Shown here: positions 1 to 7,679 of the stretch, piece by piece | Layout: every line of letters starts with the position of its first letter | How positions within the stretch are numbered: the stretch's first letter is position 1 | Assembly (NCBI GenBank): GCA_039023545.1 | Contig: JBCHKQ010000003.1 | Location: forward strand, 1-64,000 | Reading direction: 5' to 3' | Length of the DNA stretch: 64,000 bases | Source of the DNA: Spirochaetia bacterium 38H-sp | GTDB taxonomy: Bacteria; Spirochaetota; Spirochaetia; Winmispirales; Winmispiraceae | Made by a program: the position numbers and the translations under genes | Notes under the pieces: generated by a model | Told to the model about the DNA's origin: nothing | Seen by the model: the letters and a program-made list of their open reading frames with translations, nothing else | The model's database searches: none

Positions 1-464
1 AAATCCTCTCCATAATCAATACATTTCTCACAAAATCCACCAGGCAAGGTGTCTTTGCCACCATGAGCATAATAAAACTTTCTCCGCAAGCAGACACTGT
101 GGAATACGCTAGTGCTGCGCACCTTCCTGCCATCATAATAGAGAGCGACGCTACGATAAAAAAACTTGACACAGCAGGACTCCCTCTGGGATTGGAAACA
201 TCAAGCAACTATCATAACATAAAAAAAGAACTTTCTCCCGGCACAACCATCATATTATACACGGATGGGATAACAGAAGCCACAAATATAAACAGTACAG
301 CACTTGGAGAAAACGGACTAATAAAAATGCTCCAAAAGCACAGACATCTGGACGCAGAAAATATGATAAAGCAAATAGAAGAAGAAATAGAAAACTACAC
401 GCAAAATACAATGCTCTCTGACGATCAGACGCTTTTGTTGATAAAAAATAGAAAAACACAATAG
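1..464 (+). CDS. SpoIIE/RsbU-type PP2C serine phosphatase, 3' part only
   Basis: The frame is open from the left edge (frame starting at base 3), so the gene begins outside the window. The visible part is the end of a PP2C-like SpoIIE phosphatase domain: an ATGSIIKL-like strand (FATMSIIKLSP), then ASAAHLPAII (the usual 'aGHpp' strand), LGLE, and the metal-site strand ILYTDGITEA, ending with SDDQTLLLIK (the usual 'DDiTllvir' C-terminus). In the family such domains dephosphorylate phosphoserine on anti-sigma-factor antagonists (RsbV/SpoIIAA) and are usually fused to a sensor or receiver domain, which cannot be seen here. The stop codon TAG is immediately followed by a copy of the ACCGAACG hairpin repeat, which may act as its terminator. 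The ATG at 63 is internal, not the start. Confidence 0.88.
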   Translation, partial: ILSIINTFLTKSTRQGVFATMSIIKLSPQADTVEYASAAHLPAIIIESDATIKKLDTAGLPLGLETSSNYHNIKKELSPGTTIILYTDGITEATNINSTALGENGLIKMLQKHRHLDAENMIKQIEEEIENYTQNTMLSDDQTLLLIKNRKTQ

Positions 465-504
465 ACCGAACGGCAGAAGGCCAGCTTCTGCCTGCCTTCC
501 GGCG
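463..504 (+). repeat. ACCGAACG hairpin element, locus A (single unit)
   Basis: ACCGAACG at 465-472 directly follows the stop codon of the phosphatase gene. A perfect 7-bp stem GCAGAAG (473-479) / CTTCTGC (485-491) with a 5-nt loop follows, then the second palindromic motif TGCCTTCCGGCG (493-504). Belongs to the dispersed family described in the findings. Being at the gene end it could serve as a terminator or 3' mRNA stabiliser, although no long T-tract follows. Confidence 0.75.
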
Positions 505-656
505 CATAAAAAGCGAAGCTGCTAAGAATAATTATATTCATTGATATAGAATTCTGCAATTATGCTATATATTAAAACAGCCTTATTTTGCATTATAAGA
601 AAATATCTTGTTTTAATATATATTTGTGACTTACAATAAAAAATAAGGAGAAGACT

Positions 657-1592
657 ATGGGACTTCTGTACAATGTTCCCAATGCTACAACATGGGGGAT
701 TGGGATTTTTATCCTTTTTGCTCTTATGGCCTTTAACGAATTGGGACGTACTACAAAGTGGGGTGGACTGATACTTTTCTTATTTGTTCCTTTGTTTTTG
801 ACTCTCTTTGTCTGGCCAAAGACAAATCCTCCTGGAAACGAGTATGGTACGGGAACATGGTTTGTTTGGGTCAAAACCTATTCTGCTCTGGCAGGTGCTC
901 TCGGTTTTTGGGCCATACGCTTTGTTCCGGGATTGGTAAAAAAAAAGTGGGTCTTACTTTTCCCTCCGTTGATTCTGGCGCTCAATATTCTGGAAGCAGT
1001 TATAAGGGATTTTCAGGTTTTTTCTTTTGGTCTATGGGATGGCGGCTATGTGGATAACCTTTGGCTTATGTCAGGCCCATGGAACATAATGAACGGTATA
1101 GCCGGGATACTCAATATCATCACCATCTGTGGCTGGTCCGGTATATTTATATCAAAAGATTCCTCCAAAGATATGATTTGGCCGGATATGATTTGGAGCT
1201 GGATTATTGCCTATGACCTGTGGAATTTTGCCTATGTATACAATTGTATAGCAGACCATTCTTTTTATGCCGGTTTGCTTCTGTTGCTTTCCTGCACTAT
1301 TCCTGCGTTCTTTATAAAAAAAGGTGCGTGGCTTCAGCACAGGGCTTCTACATTGAGCCTCTGGATTATGTTTGTAATGACGGTTCCTTCTTTTGTGGAT
1401 CGTATTCTACCTGTTCCCTCCACCCATGATCCGAGAGCCTTTTTTGTAGTGAGCTTGCTTGCGCTTCTGTCCAATATTGCCCTGGCAGGATATCAGTTTA
1501 TAAAAATATTTAGAAAAAAATTAAACCCTTTAAAAGACGAGATTTATACTGATAGCCGTGATTATCAGACCATAGTAAAGATAAACTCATAA
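657..1592 (+). CDS. Polytopic inner-membrane protein, DUF5692-like
   Basis: 311 residues with roughly eight or nine hydrophobic segments separated by short loops and a charged C-terminal tail (about residues 285-311). Rich in Trp and aromatic residues (for example WGIGIFILFALMAF and SGPWNIMNGIAGILNI). It resembles the DUF5692 family of bacterial membrane proteins in length and Trp-rich character, but that assignment is from memory and not verified. No catalytic motif is recognisable and no function is proposed. AAGGAG lies 8 bases before the ATG, which supports the start. It stands alone: the upstream gene ends at 464 and the next recognisable gene is a pseudogene 345 bases downstream, so it is probably monocistronic. 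Confidence 0.7.
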   Translation: MGLLYNVPNATTWGIGIFILFALMAFNELGRTTKWGGLILFLFVPLFLTLFVWPKTNPPGNEYGTGTWFVWVKTYSALAGALGFWAIRFVPGLVKKKWVLLFPPLILALNILEAVIRDFQVFSFGLWDGGYVDNLWLMSGPWNIMNGIAGILNIITICGWSGIFISKDSSKDMIWPDMIWSWIIAYDLWNFAYVYNCIADHSFYAGLLLLLSCTIPAFFIKKGAWLQHRASTLSLWIMFVMTVPSFVDRILPVPSTHDPRAFFVVSLLALLSNIALAGYQFIKIFRKKLNPLKDEIYTDSRDYQTIVKINS

Positions 1593-1937
1593 ATACATTT
1601 CTTTAAAAATTTATTTTGCCGGATTAGCTGATACTATTGTGCAAGAAACGCTTTAAACAAGCTTCCGGTAAAATAAATGGATAAGCTGCTTTTTTCTTAT
1701 TAAGGCGTGATAAATAGGCATTCCATATAGGATGATTATTTTTAGAGCAGTACAAGATTGATAAGTGTTTTTTTCATAATATAAAGTTCTGGAAATAAGG
1801 ATTACAGAACTTTTTGATATAAATAAAGAATTTAAATGCACAATGAGATATATGCTATCTGTAAGAAGAGATTCTAATAAATAAGAAAACATCGGATATA
1901 TTTGGAGTAGTTTGCAAATTAAAAAAATGGAGACGAT
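1593..1937. other. AT-rich intergenic stretch without recognisable gene
   Basis: 345 bases between the membrane protein gene and the broken flavoprotein gene. No ORF with a ribosome binding site and no hairpin-T-tract terminator is clear. On the plus strand about 1785-1882 reads as a short open stretch ending in a stop, but it lacks a start and has no family resemblance. It could be the decayed end of a gene or simply AT-rich spacer. No ACCGAACG element is present. Confidence 0.4.
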
Positions 1938-2482
1938 ATGAAGATATTGACGATAAATGGTAGTTATCATAAAAATGGCACAATAGCCAAGGCTTTGAAA
2001 TCTGTTTTAGCTATAGCAGAAGAAAATGGACATGAGACAGATATTGTAAATTTATCCGATGCTAATCTTGCTTTTTGTAAAGGTTGTTATAGTTGTCAGA
2101 CAAAGGGGGGGATGTATATACAGAGCTGACATAGAAGAATTGGAACATAAGTTGGCAGGTTCTGATATTCTGATCTTTGGCTCACCCACGAATTGGGCAA
2201 ATATGTCTTCTTTGATGCTTAATTTTTTTGAACGTTTGTTTGGCTTTTTGATAAAAGAACGTGATGGCGCTCCGCCTTTAAAAAACTTACCGGGAGGTAG
2301 AATGGTGGTGCTCATAACTGCTTGTTACACACCTTTCCCCTTTAATTTGTTTTTTTAACCAATCCTCCTCTGTGCTGAGCAGAATAACAGAGGTTTGCCG
2401 TTACTCTGGATTTAGGGTCATACAGAAGCATACAATTACCGATGCTTACCATAAGGATTTACCGGAAGGATGGAAAAGATAA
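1938..2482 (+). pseudogene. NAD(P)H-dependent FMN reductase / flavodoxin-fold protein, frameshifted
   Basis: The first frame (1938-2129) begins MKILTINGSYHKNGTIAKAL and carries the flavodoxin-like FMN-binding loop and the CKGCYSC segment typical of the iron-sulfur/NADPH-dependent FMN reductase family. After a run of seven G (2104-2110) the protein continues in another frame: DIEELEHKLAGSDILIFGSPTNWANMSSLML, the canonical 'GSPTHWANLSS' strand, then FFERLFGFLIKERDGAPPLKN. This frame stops just after a run of seven T (2350-2356). Removing one T restores NQSSSVLSRITEVCRYSGFRVIQ up to the stop at 2480-2482. Translation of the complete protein thus requires two shifts, both at 7-base homopolymers. 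It could be a true pseudogene, a phase-variable locus or a sequencing error. The frame after 2471 stays open a further 34 codons, so the real C-terminus is uncertain. Confidence 0.85.
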
Positions 2483-2570
2483 AGAAAAAAGTAAAAAAAT
2501 ATTTTGAGGTAGAAATAGAGACGATTACGATTATAAAATGGTTTTGGTTGTATAATGAAGAAAAAAGGAT

Positions 2571-2740
2571 ACGATAGACCAGCCGTCAAAGATATCGCAC
2601 TTTTTGTCTGTTTTCCGGCTCATAAAATAAAAGTGGGCATGTAAAAGTCTCTGAGTCCATGTCTTTGCCTTGGGCAGGAGGGGCTGCGCCTTTGTTGTCT
2701 TATTGTCGTATATGGCGCAGTCCCGACGTTCGGTATAAAA
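2571..2740. repeat. ACCGAACG hairpin element, locus B (inverted unit, with decayed partner)
   Basis: Right unit, read on the minus strand: the box CGTTCGGT is at 2727-2734, spacer CGA at 2724-2726, arms GGGCTGCGCC (2681-2690) / GGCGCAGTCC (2714-2723) with one G-T pair, preceded by GGAG and the second motif TGCCTTGGGCA (2666-2676). At 2575-2587 ATAGACCAGCCGTC resembles a mutated left box (ACCGAACGTCG) at the spacing seen in the intact paired loci, so this may be a pair whose left half has decayed. It lies in the 396-base gap between the broken flavoprotein gene and the outer-membrane protein gene, which otherwise holds nothing I can recognise. Confidence 0.7.
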
Positions 2741-2878
2741 ACTTTTTAAAAGCAGGCTTGTAAAAAAAAACAAATGAGGGTTGTGTTATTGAGGATAAAA
2801 AGTGCTACAGGCATAGGGTGGTATAAGCGAGACAAATAATATGATAAGCAGTAAAATAAAATATATAAAGGAGCATTT

Positions 2879-3976
2879 ATGAGAAAAAATATCTTTTTGT
2901 TGATTGTTTGTCTTGCAATACTCCTTACTGCAAACATCTTTGCTCAGGAAGAAAAAAATGGCACATCCGGTTTTTTTGTTACCCCTGAGCTGTCAGTATG
3001 GGGACTGGGAGCAATAGCAGGGTACAGGTTTTCTGGTTTTTTATCGGATAATATGGACACAATCCCATATGTCGGGGTTAAAGGCGGCTATTTTTATGAT
3101 AACTACTACAGGTTGCCTGACGGCTCTGTGTTTTCACATCCCACCGCAGGTTATAACGCAGAAGACAGCTCTTATTCCTACTGGTTATTGTCATGGCAGT
3201 CAGGGCTTATACAGAGCTTTCTCTCAGAGGGTAAGCACGATTATATAGGGCTTGATCTATCCTATAAAGGTGAGCTAAGAAACAATATAAATGATGCTAA
3301 GAAAAATGAGCTTCTGTTTTCCTCTGATATTCCGGAAAAAAATGCTTCTCTGAGCAGCTTTCTTAAAGCATCGTTTTTTATCAACTATAGACTTCCTCAT
3401 CCGGTTCATCAGTATGTGCAGGGCGCATATGCAGAAGTATGGTATCTTACAATGCCTGACACTATGGGCAGTGCTCCGGGAGGCAGTCTTAGCTACTCCG
3501 CATTTGGTGCGGACACTTCGTATGCCTTTACGGCCTTTGACTCTGATACAGGCAAAAACGAGTTTTGTATAGTAGTCGCAGTCCACGCAGGAGGCGAGTA
3601 CGTATACGGTGATGCAATCCCATTTTACAGTAAAGGATATGCTTGGGAGTATATACGCGGAGCAGATGGACACGGGCTTGATACGCTAGCTTCGCTGGCT
3701 GCCAATGCAGAGGTAAGATTCTATTTTCCTTCTCCAGGAATCATAGCCAATCTCGCTATATGGCCTGTCTTGTACATATTTAGCGACAACGGCTACTTCT
3801 GGGACGATGCACCTTCTGACGGAACACAAGTCTCCACAGCAGGAGCAGGCTTTGCACTGGAGTTTGCCCCCGTATTAGTCCTCTCCATGTCAACACAATG
3901 GCGGCTTACCGATACCAATATAGACGGCACAAAGTGGGTTCCAATTAAAATAAGCCTTGGTTCTTACCTGTTTTAA
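2879..3976 (+). CDS. Secreted outer-membrane beta-barrel-like protein, function unknown
   Basis: 365 residues. It starts with a classical signal peptide (MRKNIFLLIVCLAILLTANIFAQ, cleavage probably after IFA). The mature part is rich in alternating aromatic/polar strands with Gly and Asn turns (GVKGGYFYDNYY, SLGSYLF) and ends in Phe, as many outer-membrane barrels recognised by BamA do. About 12-14 amphipathic strands can be imagined but not counted reliably. AAGGAG lies 7 bases before the ATG. No family is recognised. It is flanked by hairpin elements on both sides (loci B and C) and converges on the sua5/purC pair, so it is most likely a single-gene unit. An alternative is a periplasmic beta-rich protein. 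Confidence 0.7.
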   Translation: MRKNIFLLIVCLAILLTANIFAQEEKNGTSGFFVTPELSVWGLGAIAGYRFSGFLSDNMDTIPYVGVKGGYFYDNYYRLPDGSVFSHPTAGYNAEDSSYSYWLLSWQSGLIQSFLSEGKHDYIGLDLSYKGELRNNINDAKKNELLFSSDIPEKNASLSSFLKASFFINYRLPHPVHQYVQGAYAEVWYLTMPDTMGSAPGGSLSYSAFGADTSYAFTAFDSDTGKNEFCIVVAVHAGGEYVYGDAIPFYSKGYAWEYIRGADGHGLDTLASLAANAEVRFYFPSPGIIANLAIWPVLYIFSDNGYFWDDAPSDGTQVSTAGAGFALEFAPVLVLSMSTQWRLTDTNIDGTKWVPIKISLGSYLF

Positions 3977-3984
3977 TACATATA

Positions 3985-4059
3985 ATACCGAACGTCGTAC
4001 CTGCGCCTTTCCAAGATGCAGTACTTCATAAAATGGCGCAGGTACTCCTGCCTCCGGCA
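3985..4059 (+). repeat. ACCGAACG hairpin element, locus C (single unit, TCG class)
   Basis: ATACCGAACG at 3985-3994, TCG spacer, then a perfect 10-bp stem TACCTGCGCC (3998-4007) / GGCGCAGGTA (4035-4044) with a 27-nt loop, CTCC, and the second motif TGCCTCCGGCA (4049-4059). It lies between convergent genes, the outer-membrane protein (+) and the Sua5 protein (-). Confidence 0.8.
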
Positions 4060-4178
4060 AACACTTTCTGAGTTCCTCCCAAAGGTAAAGCAGACATTTT
4101 AACATCTTCCATCTCGGAAGAAGGCTGCCATATCTCCTGCGCATTTTTCCCATTGTAAGAGCTGCCCGACATAAAAGC

Positions 4179-5294
4179 TCATGTTTTTTTAAAACGCGCA
4201 GCAGCCTTTCTCAATCTGTCCATAACAGCGCGCCCAAGCCCTTCTTCTGGTACAGACTCTGCAAAAATCACACTCACCCCTGCATTCTCAAGCTCGTGTA
4301 ACGCATCAAAAAGCCTTACCGCAGCCTCCGACATATTGCCCGCAGTGCTCAAAACCCTACATACCCCGCAAGCGGCCTCCGGCACCCTTCGGAAGGCAAG
4401 TACCCCTGCATCGGGTGACAGGGCTTCCCTTGGGAAAGAGCCTTTCTCAAAAGCAAGCTCCTCAAGCAAAACAAGTGGTACAACAGGTGCATAGTGCCAC
4501 TCAAGCTCGCCCGGGCTCTCACTAGCAGACCTCTCTCTGTCAGAAGAAGATACATCTTTGCTACATGTAAAATAGGACACATTCTTACCATGTGTAGAGG
4601 TGGAAACCGACTTTGGCATATCTGGAGCATCGGCCTTATTGTGTGCAGAAAAATCTGTTTTTTTTGTAAGCCGCATATGCAGAAAAGACTCTATATCTTC
4701 TATGGCAAGCCCTCCTGGACGGAGAAGCACTACCTCCTCGTCTGTAACCCTGACTACTGTGGATTCCACACCAACTGTAGTGTGCCCTCCGTCAAGTACT
4801 ATCCCAATCCGACCATCAAGTTGTTCTATCACATGAGAAGCCTTTGTGGGACTCAATCTCCCAAAAAGGTTTGCGCTTGGAGCAGCAACAGGAACACCTG
4901 CAGCGCGGATAATCTCTCTTGCGACAGTGTGAGCAGGCATACGTACACCTACGGTAGAAAGCCCTGAAGTTACAATGGACGGAACCTTATCCGCACGCGG
5001 AAGAACAATCGTAAGAGGTCCCGGCCAAAAACGCTCTGCAAGCCTGCGGGCTATGGGAGGGAAATAAGTCACAACAGATTCTGCCATGTCAAAATCAGAG
5101 ACATGAACGATAAGGGGGTCAAAAAAAGGCCTTTCCTTTGCCTCAAAAATCCTGGCCACAGCAGATGCATCAAGAGCATTGGCCCCTAGCCCGTATACAG
5201 TCTCAGTGGGAAAAGCAACAAGGCCGCCGGAACGCAGAACCCCGGCAGCCCTGCGTATGGAAGAAGAAGAAACATCAAGAATAAGCGTCTCCAT
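4179..5294 (-). CDS. sua5: L-threonylcarbamoyladenylate synthase, Sua5 type
   Basis: Makes threonylcarbamoyl-AMP from Thr, bicarbonate and ATP, the precursor of t6A37 in ANN-decoding tRNAs. Residues 1 to about 205 form the YrdC domain (GLVAFPTETVYGLGANA, FWPGPLTIVLP, SANLFGRLSPT, GVESTVV). The C-terminal Sua5 domain covers about residues 270-371. The linker has the conserved 'SPG...HYAP' element, here SPGELEWHYAP. Just before it is an unusual Ser/Thr/Lys-rich stretch of about 50 residues (after FLHMRLTKK) that is longer than the linker normally needs. 371 residues is slightly longer than typical Sua5 (about 320-350). It follows purC with a single base between stop and start, so the two are cotranscribed. 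Confidence 0.92.
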   Translation of the reverse strand: METLILDVSSSSIRRAAGVLRSGGLVAFPTETVYGLGANALDASAVARIFEAKERPFFDPLIVHVSDFDMAESVVTYFPPIARRLAERFWPGPLTIVLPRADKVPSIVTSGLSTVGVRMPAHTVAREIIRAAGVPVAAPSANLFGRLSPTKASHVIEQLDGRIGIVLDGGHTTVGVESTVVRVTDEEVVLLRPGGLAIEDIESFLHMRLTKKTDFSAHNKADAPDMPKSVSTSTHGKNVSYFTCSKDVSSSDRERSASESPGELEWHYAPVVPLVLLEELAFEKGSFPREALSPDAGVLAFRRVPEAACGVCRVLSTAGNMSEAAVRLFDALHELENAGVSVIFAESVPEEGLGRAVMDRLRKAAARFKKT

Positions 5295-5295
5295 A

Positions 5296-6318
5296 TCAGG
5301 AAATAAACTCCTCGATTACAGCAATAGCCTCGGAAAGTGGCATGACATCAAACCACTCGCGTGCTGTAAGTTCATTGGCATAAGCCATATAAAGAGCAGA
5401 AATAGCGCTCCTAAAACGCTCAGGAAGAGGCTTGGGACCTTCTCCTACCAGCTTGCGCCAGTGCAGCCTGTCTTTCTTCTTAGCCTCTTCAACCCTCCTA
5501 TACCAGTCGGAAGACCTGTAAAAAATACGTGCAACCTCTTTGCTCATGGGAATACCCTTATAGGTAAACCTGCATTCATCAAGGGTGCCTAGAGCATCCA
5601 CAACAACAAGATTGCGCTCTATATCAAACCCATACTCAACCTTACCATCCTCGTTGATAAGCCCCAACCTGCTTGCCTGTTCGCTTATAAGTTGGTCAAG
5701 CATGAGAGTTCTTTCTCTCAAAAGATTGTACTCATCGTCGGATAGACCTGCAATTTCTCTGGCTTCTGTCCATGACATATACCTGTCAGTCTCTTCCAGC
5801 TTGGACGACACATCCAGAATAGGCATATATAGCCTTTGTCCGGGAACCGGCATGGAATCTAGCCCCAGCTCATGAGGAGTAACATCCCCCCTTTCCAAAC
5901 GTTTAAAAACGCTGGAGCCTGCAGGCAGACTGTTTCTATATATAACCTCAAGCGGGATAAGAATATTCCCCGGTCTTGAGGAAAAAGCAGAGTAATCGTA
6001 AGATCCGTTCTTAAGCTCGGGCTTTATAACTCTGAGAAGGTCAAACTCAAGTTCGTTAATAGGACCCTTAGCCTCTGCAAGCGGCTTTACCTCTCCGTCC
6101 TCCACGACACCGCGGTACTGAGTCTTAACACCCATATTTTCCAGCAGTTCAAAAAAATAAGCAGTAGCAATACAAATTGCAGACCCCTTATTTTCTATAT
6201 CATCCGGCATCTTACCCCAGTCAAAAACAGAATATCTGTCAGAAAAAACAAAGCGTCCTATTCCCGGAGCATTCTCAGACGCAGGCACAAGCACCCTAAC
6301 ATCCTTAACACTACCCAT
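5296..6318 (-). CDS. purC: Phosphoribosylaminoimidazole-succinocarboxamide synthase (SAICAR synthetase)
   Basis: Joins CAIR and aspartate with ATP in step seven or eight of purine synthesis. 340 residues, the longer form of the family (short forms are about 240). Recognisable elements: GIGRFVFSDRYSVFDWGKMPDDIENKG near the N-terminus (usual 'fsDrysvFD...ipgKG'), PLEVIYRNSLPAGSS (usual 'pleviyRNy.tGS'), and DALGTLDECRF late in the protein (usual 'DE.tpDs.R.'). First gene of a two-gene unit with sua5. The 367-base divergent region to pstS holds hairpin locus D and the pstS Pho box, and its own promoter is not obvious. The ATG at 6318 is preceded on the minus strand by GGAGGG. Confidence 0.93.
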   Translation of the reverse strand: MGSVKDVRVLVPASENAPGIGRFVFSDRYSVFDWGKMPDDIENKGSAICIATAYFFELLENMGVKTQYRGVVEDGEVKPLAEAKGPINELEFDLLRVIKPELKNGSYDYSAFSSRPGNILIPLEVIYRNSLPAGSSVFKRLERGDVTPHELGLDSMPVPGQRLYMPILDVSSKLEETDRYMSWTEAREIAGLSDDEYNLLRERTLMLDQLISEQASRLGLINEDGKVEYGFDIERNLVVVDALGTLDECRFTYKGIPMSKEVARIFYRSSDWYRRVEEAKKKDRLHWRKLVGEGPKPLPERFRSAISALYMAYANELTAREWFDVMPLSEAIAVIEEFIS

Positions 6319-6418
6319 TATCCCTCCAAAGTATAAATATAGAAAAAAATAGCATAATTATGCAAAAATGAAAATATATGAGAAATGTCAAACCATAGCA
6401 TATTCATATCACCTTTTT

Positions 6419-6591
6419 ATACCGAACGCACTGACCGTGCACATGCACGGTCAGTGCTGCTCCCCGGCGGGAAAAAATGGAAGAGATGCAATATTAACTC
6501 TCTTTTATGTGCTCCATATTTGCCTAAGGCAGGCAAATGCGTGCCTTTCTCACCTGTGTTTCTTCCTTGTGCACGCATTATGCCGTTCGGT
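6419..6591. repeat. ACCGAACG hairpin element, locus D (inverted pair)
   Basis: Left unit: ATACCGAACG at 6419-6428 running straight into a nearly perfect palindrome with 14-bp arms (6428-6441 and 6444-6457), followed by TGCTCCCCGGCGGG as a diverged second motif. Right unit, inverted: TTGCCTAAGGCA (6520-6531), arms AATGCGTG / CACGCATT separated by a long loop, and box CGTTCGGT at 6584-6591. It lies between divergent purC and pstS, only 5 bases upstream of the first Pho-box repeat, so here it cannot be a simple gene-end terminator for either neighbour. Confidence 0.8.
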
Positions 6592-6596
6592 TTGTT

Positions 6597-6652
6597 TTAT
6601 TTGAATTTTGATATTGGTTTAACATTATTTTAACATTTGAACCTGATATTAT
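6597..6652 (+). promoter_or_regulatory. Pho box and promoter of pstS
   Basis: Direct repeats at exact 11-bp intervals: TTATTT (6597), TTGATA (6608), TTAACA (6619), TTAACA (6630). This matches the TT(A/T/C)ACA-type repeats bound by PhoP/PhoB dimers. A TG-extended -10 candidate, TATTAT (6647-6652), begins 11 bases after the last repeat, the spacing expected for a PhoB-activated promoter without a good -35. AGGAGG precedes the pstS ATG. Confidence 0.7.
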
Positions 6653-6685
6653 TGTCATACCTAATATGCCATAGGAGGATTAGGC

Positions 6686-7618
6686 ATGAAGAAAATTTTT
6701 TTTGTATTGACAGTAATGTCACTTGCCAGTGCTGTTTTGTTTGCGGGACCTCAGGGCGAGGAGGGCTCGTTGTCAGGTACTATCAGGATTGCAGGCAGTA
6801 GTACTGTGTATCCTATCACTACGGCTGTAGCCGAGGATTTTACTGCCATGTATCCCGATGTTCAGATTGCCGTACAATCTACGGGAACGGGCGGAGGTTT
6901 TAAAAACTTTTTTATTCCGGGCAAAACAGAAATCAATGACGCCAGCCGTCCCATCAAGGATTCTGAGCTTGCTGCTGTGCGTGATAGTGGGGATGATGTT
7001 CTGGAGTTTCAGGTTGCTACAGATGCTATTACGGTTGTTGTAAGTCCGGATGCCAACTGGATTGATGGTATCAGTATAAAGCAGCTCAATAGGATTTGGA
7101 GACCGGAAAATCCTGCTGTAAAATGGAGCGATGTGGATCCGTCATGGCCTGATGAACCTTTTGAGCTGTATGGGCCTACCAGTGCTTCCGGTACTTTTGA
7201 CTTTTTTACTGAGAAGGTCATGGGTGAGGAAGGCGTAAGCCGTGCTGACTATCAGGGTACAGAGGAAGACAATACTATTGTCCAGGCAGTTTCATCTTCC
7301 AAGTATGCGCTTGGTTACTTTGGGATGGCTTATTATCTTGAAAACAAGGACAAGGTTAAGCCTCTCAAGATTGAGGGTGTGCTTCCTTCTCTTGAGACAG
7401 CACGTACTTATGAGTATCCTCTTTCTAGACCTATATTTATCTATGTGAGAAAAAGTGTCCTTTCCAGACCTGAGATTGTAGAGTTTGTCAAGTATTATAT
7501 CAAGCAGACAAACACTTCTCTTATAAGCAAGATAGGTTATGTGCCTGTAACCGATGATGTAGTAGAGAAGAATCTTGAGAAGCTTGAGAAGGCTGTAAAG
7601 GAAGTTTCCGGGAATTAA
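6686..7618 (+). CDS. pstS: Periplasmic phosphate-binding protein of the Pst ABC transporter
   Basis: 310 residues with a signal peptide (MKKIFFVLTVMSLASAVLFA). There is no lipobox Cys, so it is predicted to be soluble in the periplasm. The phosphate-binding signature AGSSTVYPIT is near residue 37, followed by GTGGGFKNF and NDASRPIK, which supply phosphate contacts, and later GPTSASGTFDFF. Captures inorganic phosphate for PstCA. First gene of pstSCAB, with AGGAGG 8 bases before the ATG. The Pho box upstream indicates induction at low phosphate. A hairpin terminator after the gene probably lets it be made in excess over the membrane components. Confidence 0.95.
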   Translation: MKKIFFVLTVMSLASAVLFAGPQGEEGSLSGTIRIAGSSTVYPITTAVAEDFTAMYPDVQIAVQSTGTGGGFKNFFIPGKTEINDASRPIKDSELAAVRDSGDDVLEFQVATDAITVVVSPDANWIDGISIKQLNRIWRPENPAVKWSDVDPSWPDEPFELYGPTSASGTFDFFTEKVMGEEGVSRADYQGTEEDNTIVQAVSSSKYALGYFGMAYYLENKDKVKPLKIEGVLPSLETARTYEYPLSRPIFIYVRKSVLSRPEIVEFVKYYIKQTNTSLISKIGYVPVTDDVVEKNLEKLEKAVKEVSGN

Positions 7619-7627
7619 TAAGGTTTT

Positions 7628-7663
7628 GGAGGGGCGACTTACGCCTCTCCTCTTTTATTTTTG
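7628..7663 (+). terminator. Attenuating terminator between pstS and pstC
   Basis: GGAGGGGCG (7628-7636) pairs with CGCCTCTCC (7642-7650; one G-T pair) around a 5-nt loop, followed by TCTTTTATTTTTG. It probably terminates part of the transcription so that the binding protein is made in excess of PstCAB. Confidence 0.7.
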
Positions 7664-7679
7664 TCATTTGAGGTAGGGA

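Noticed and set aside
1593..1937. Possible decayed transcription regulator upstream of the flavoprotein gene
   Set aside because: Only one short open stretch, no family-like motif; left as an intergenic stretch.
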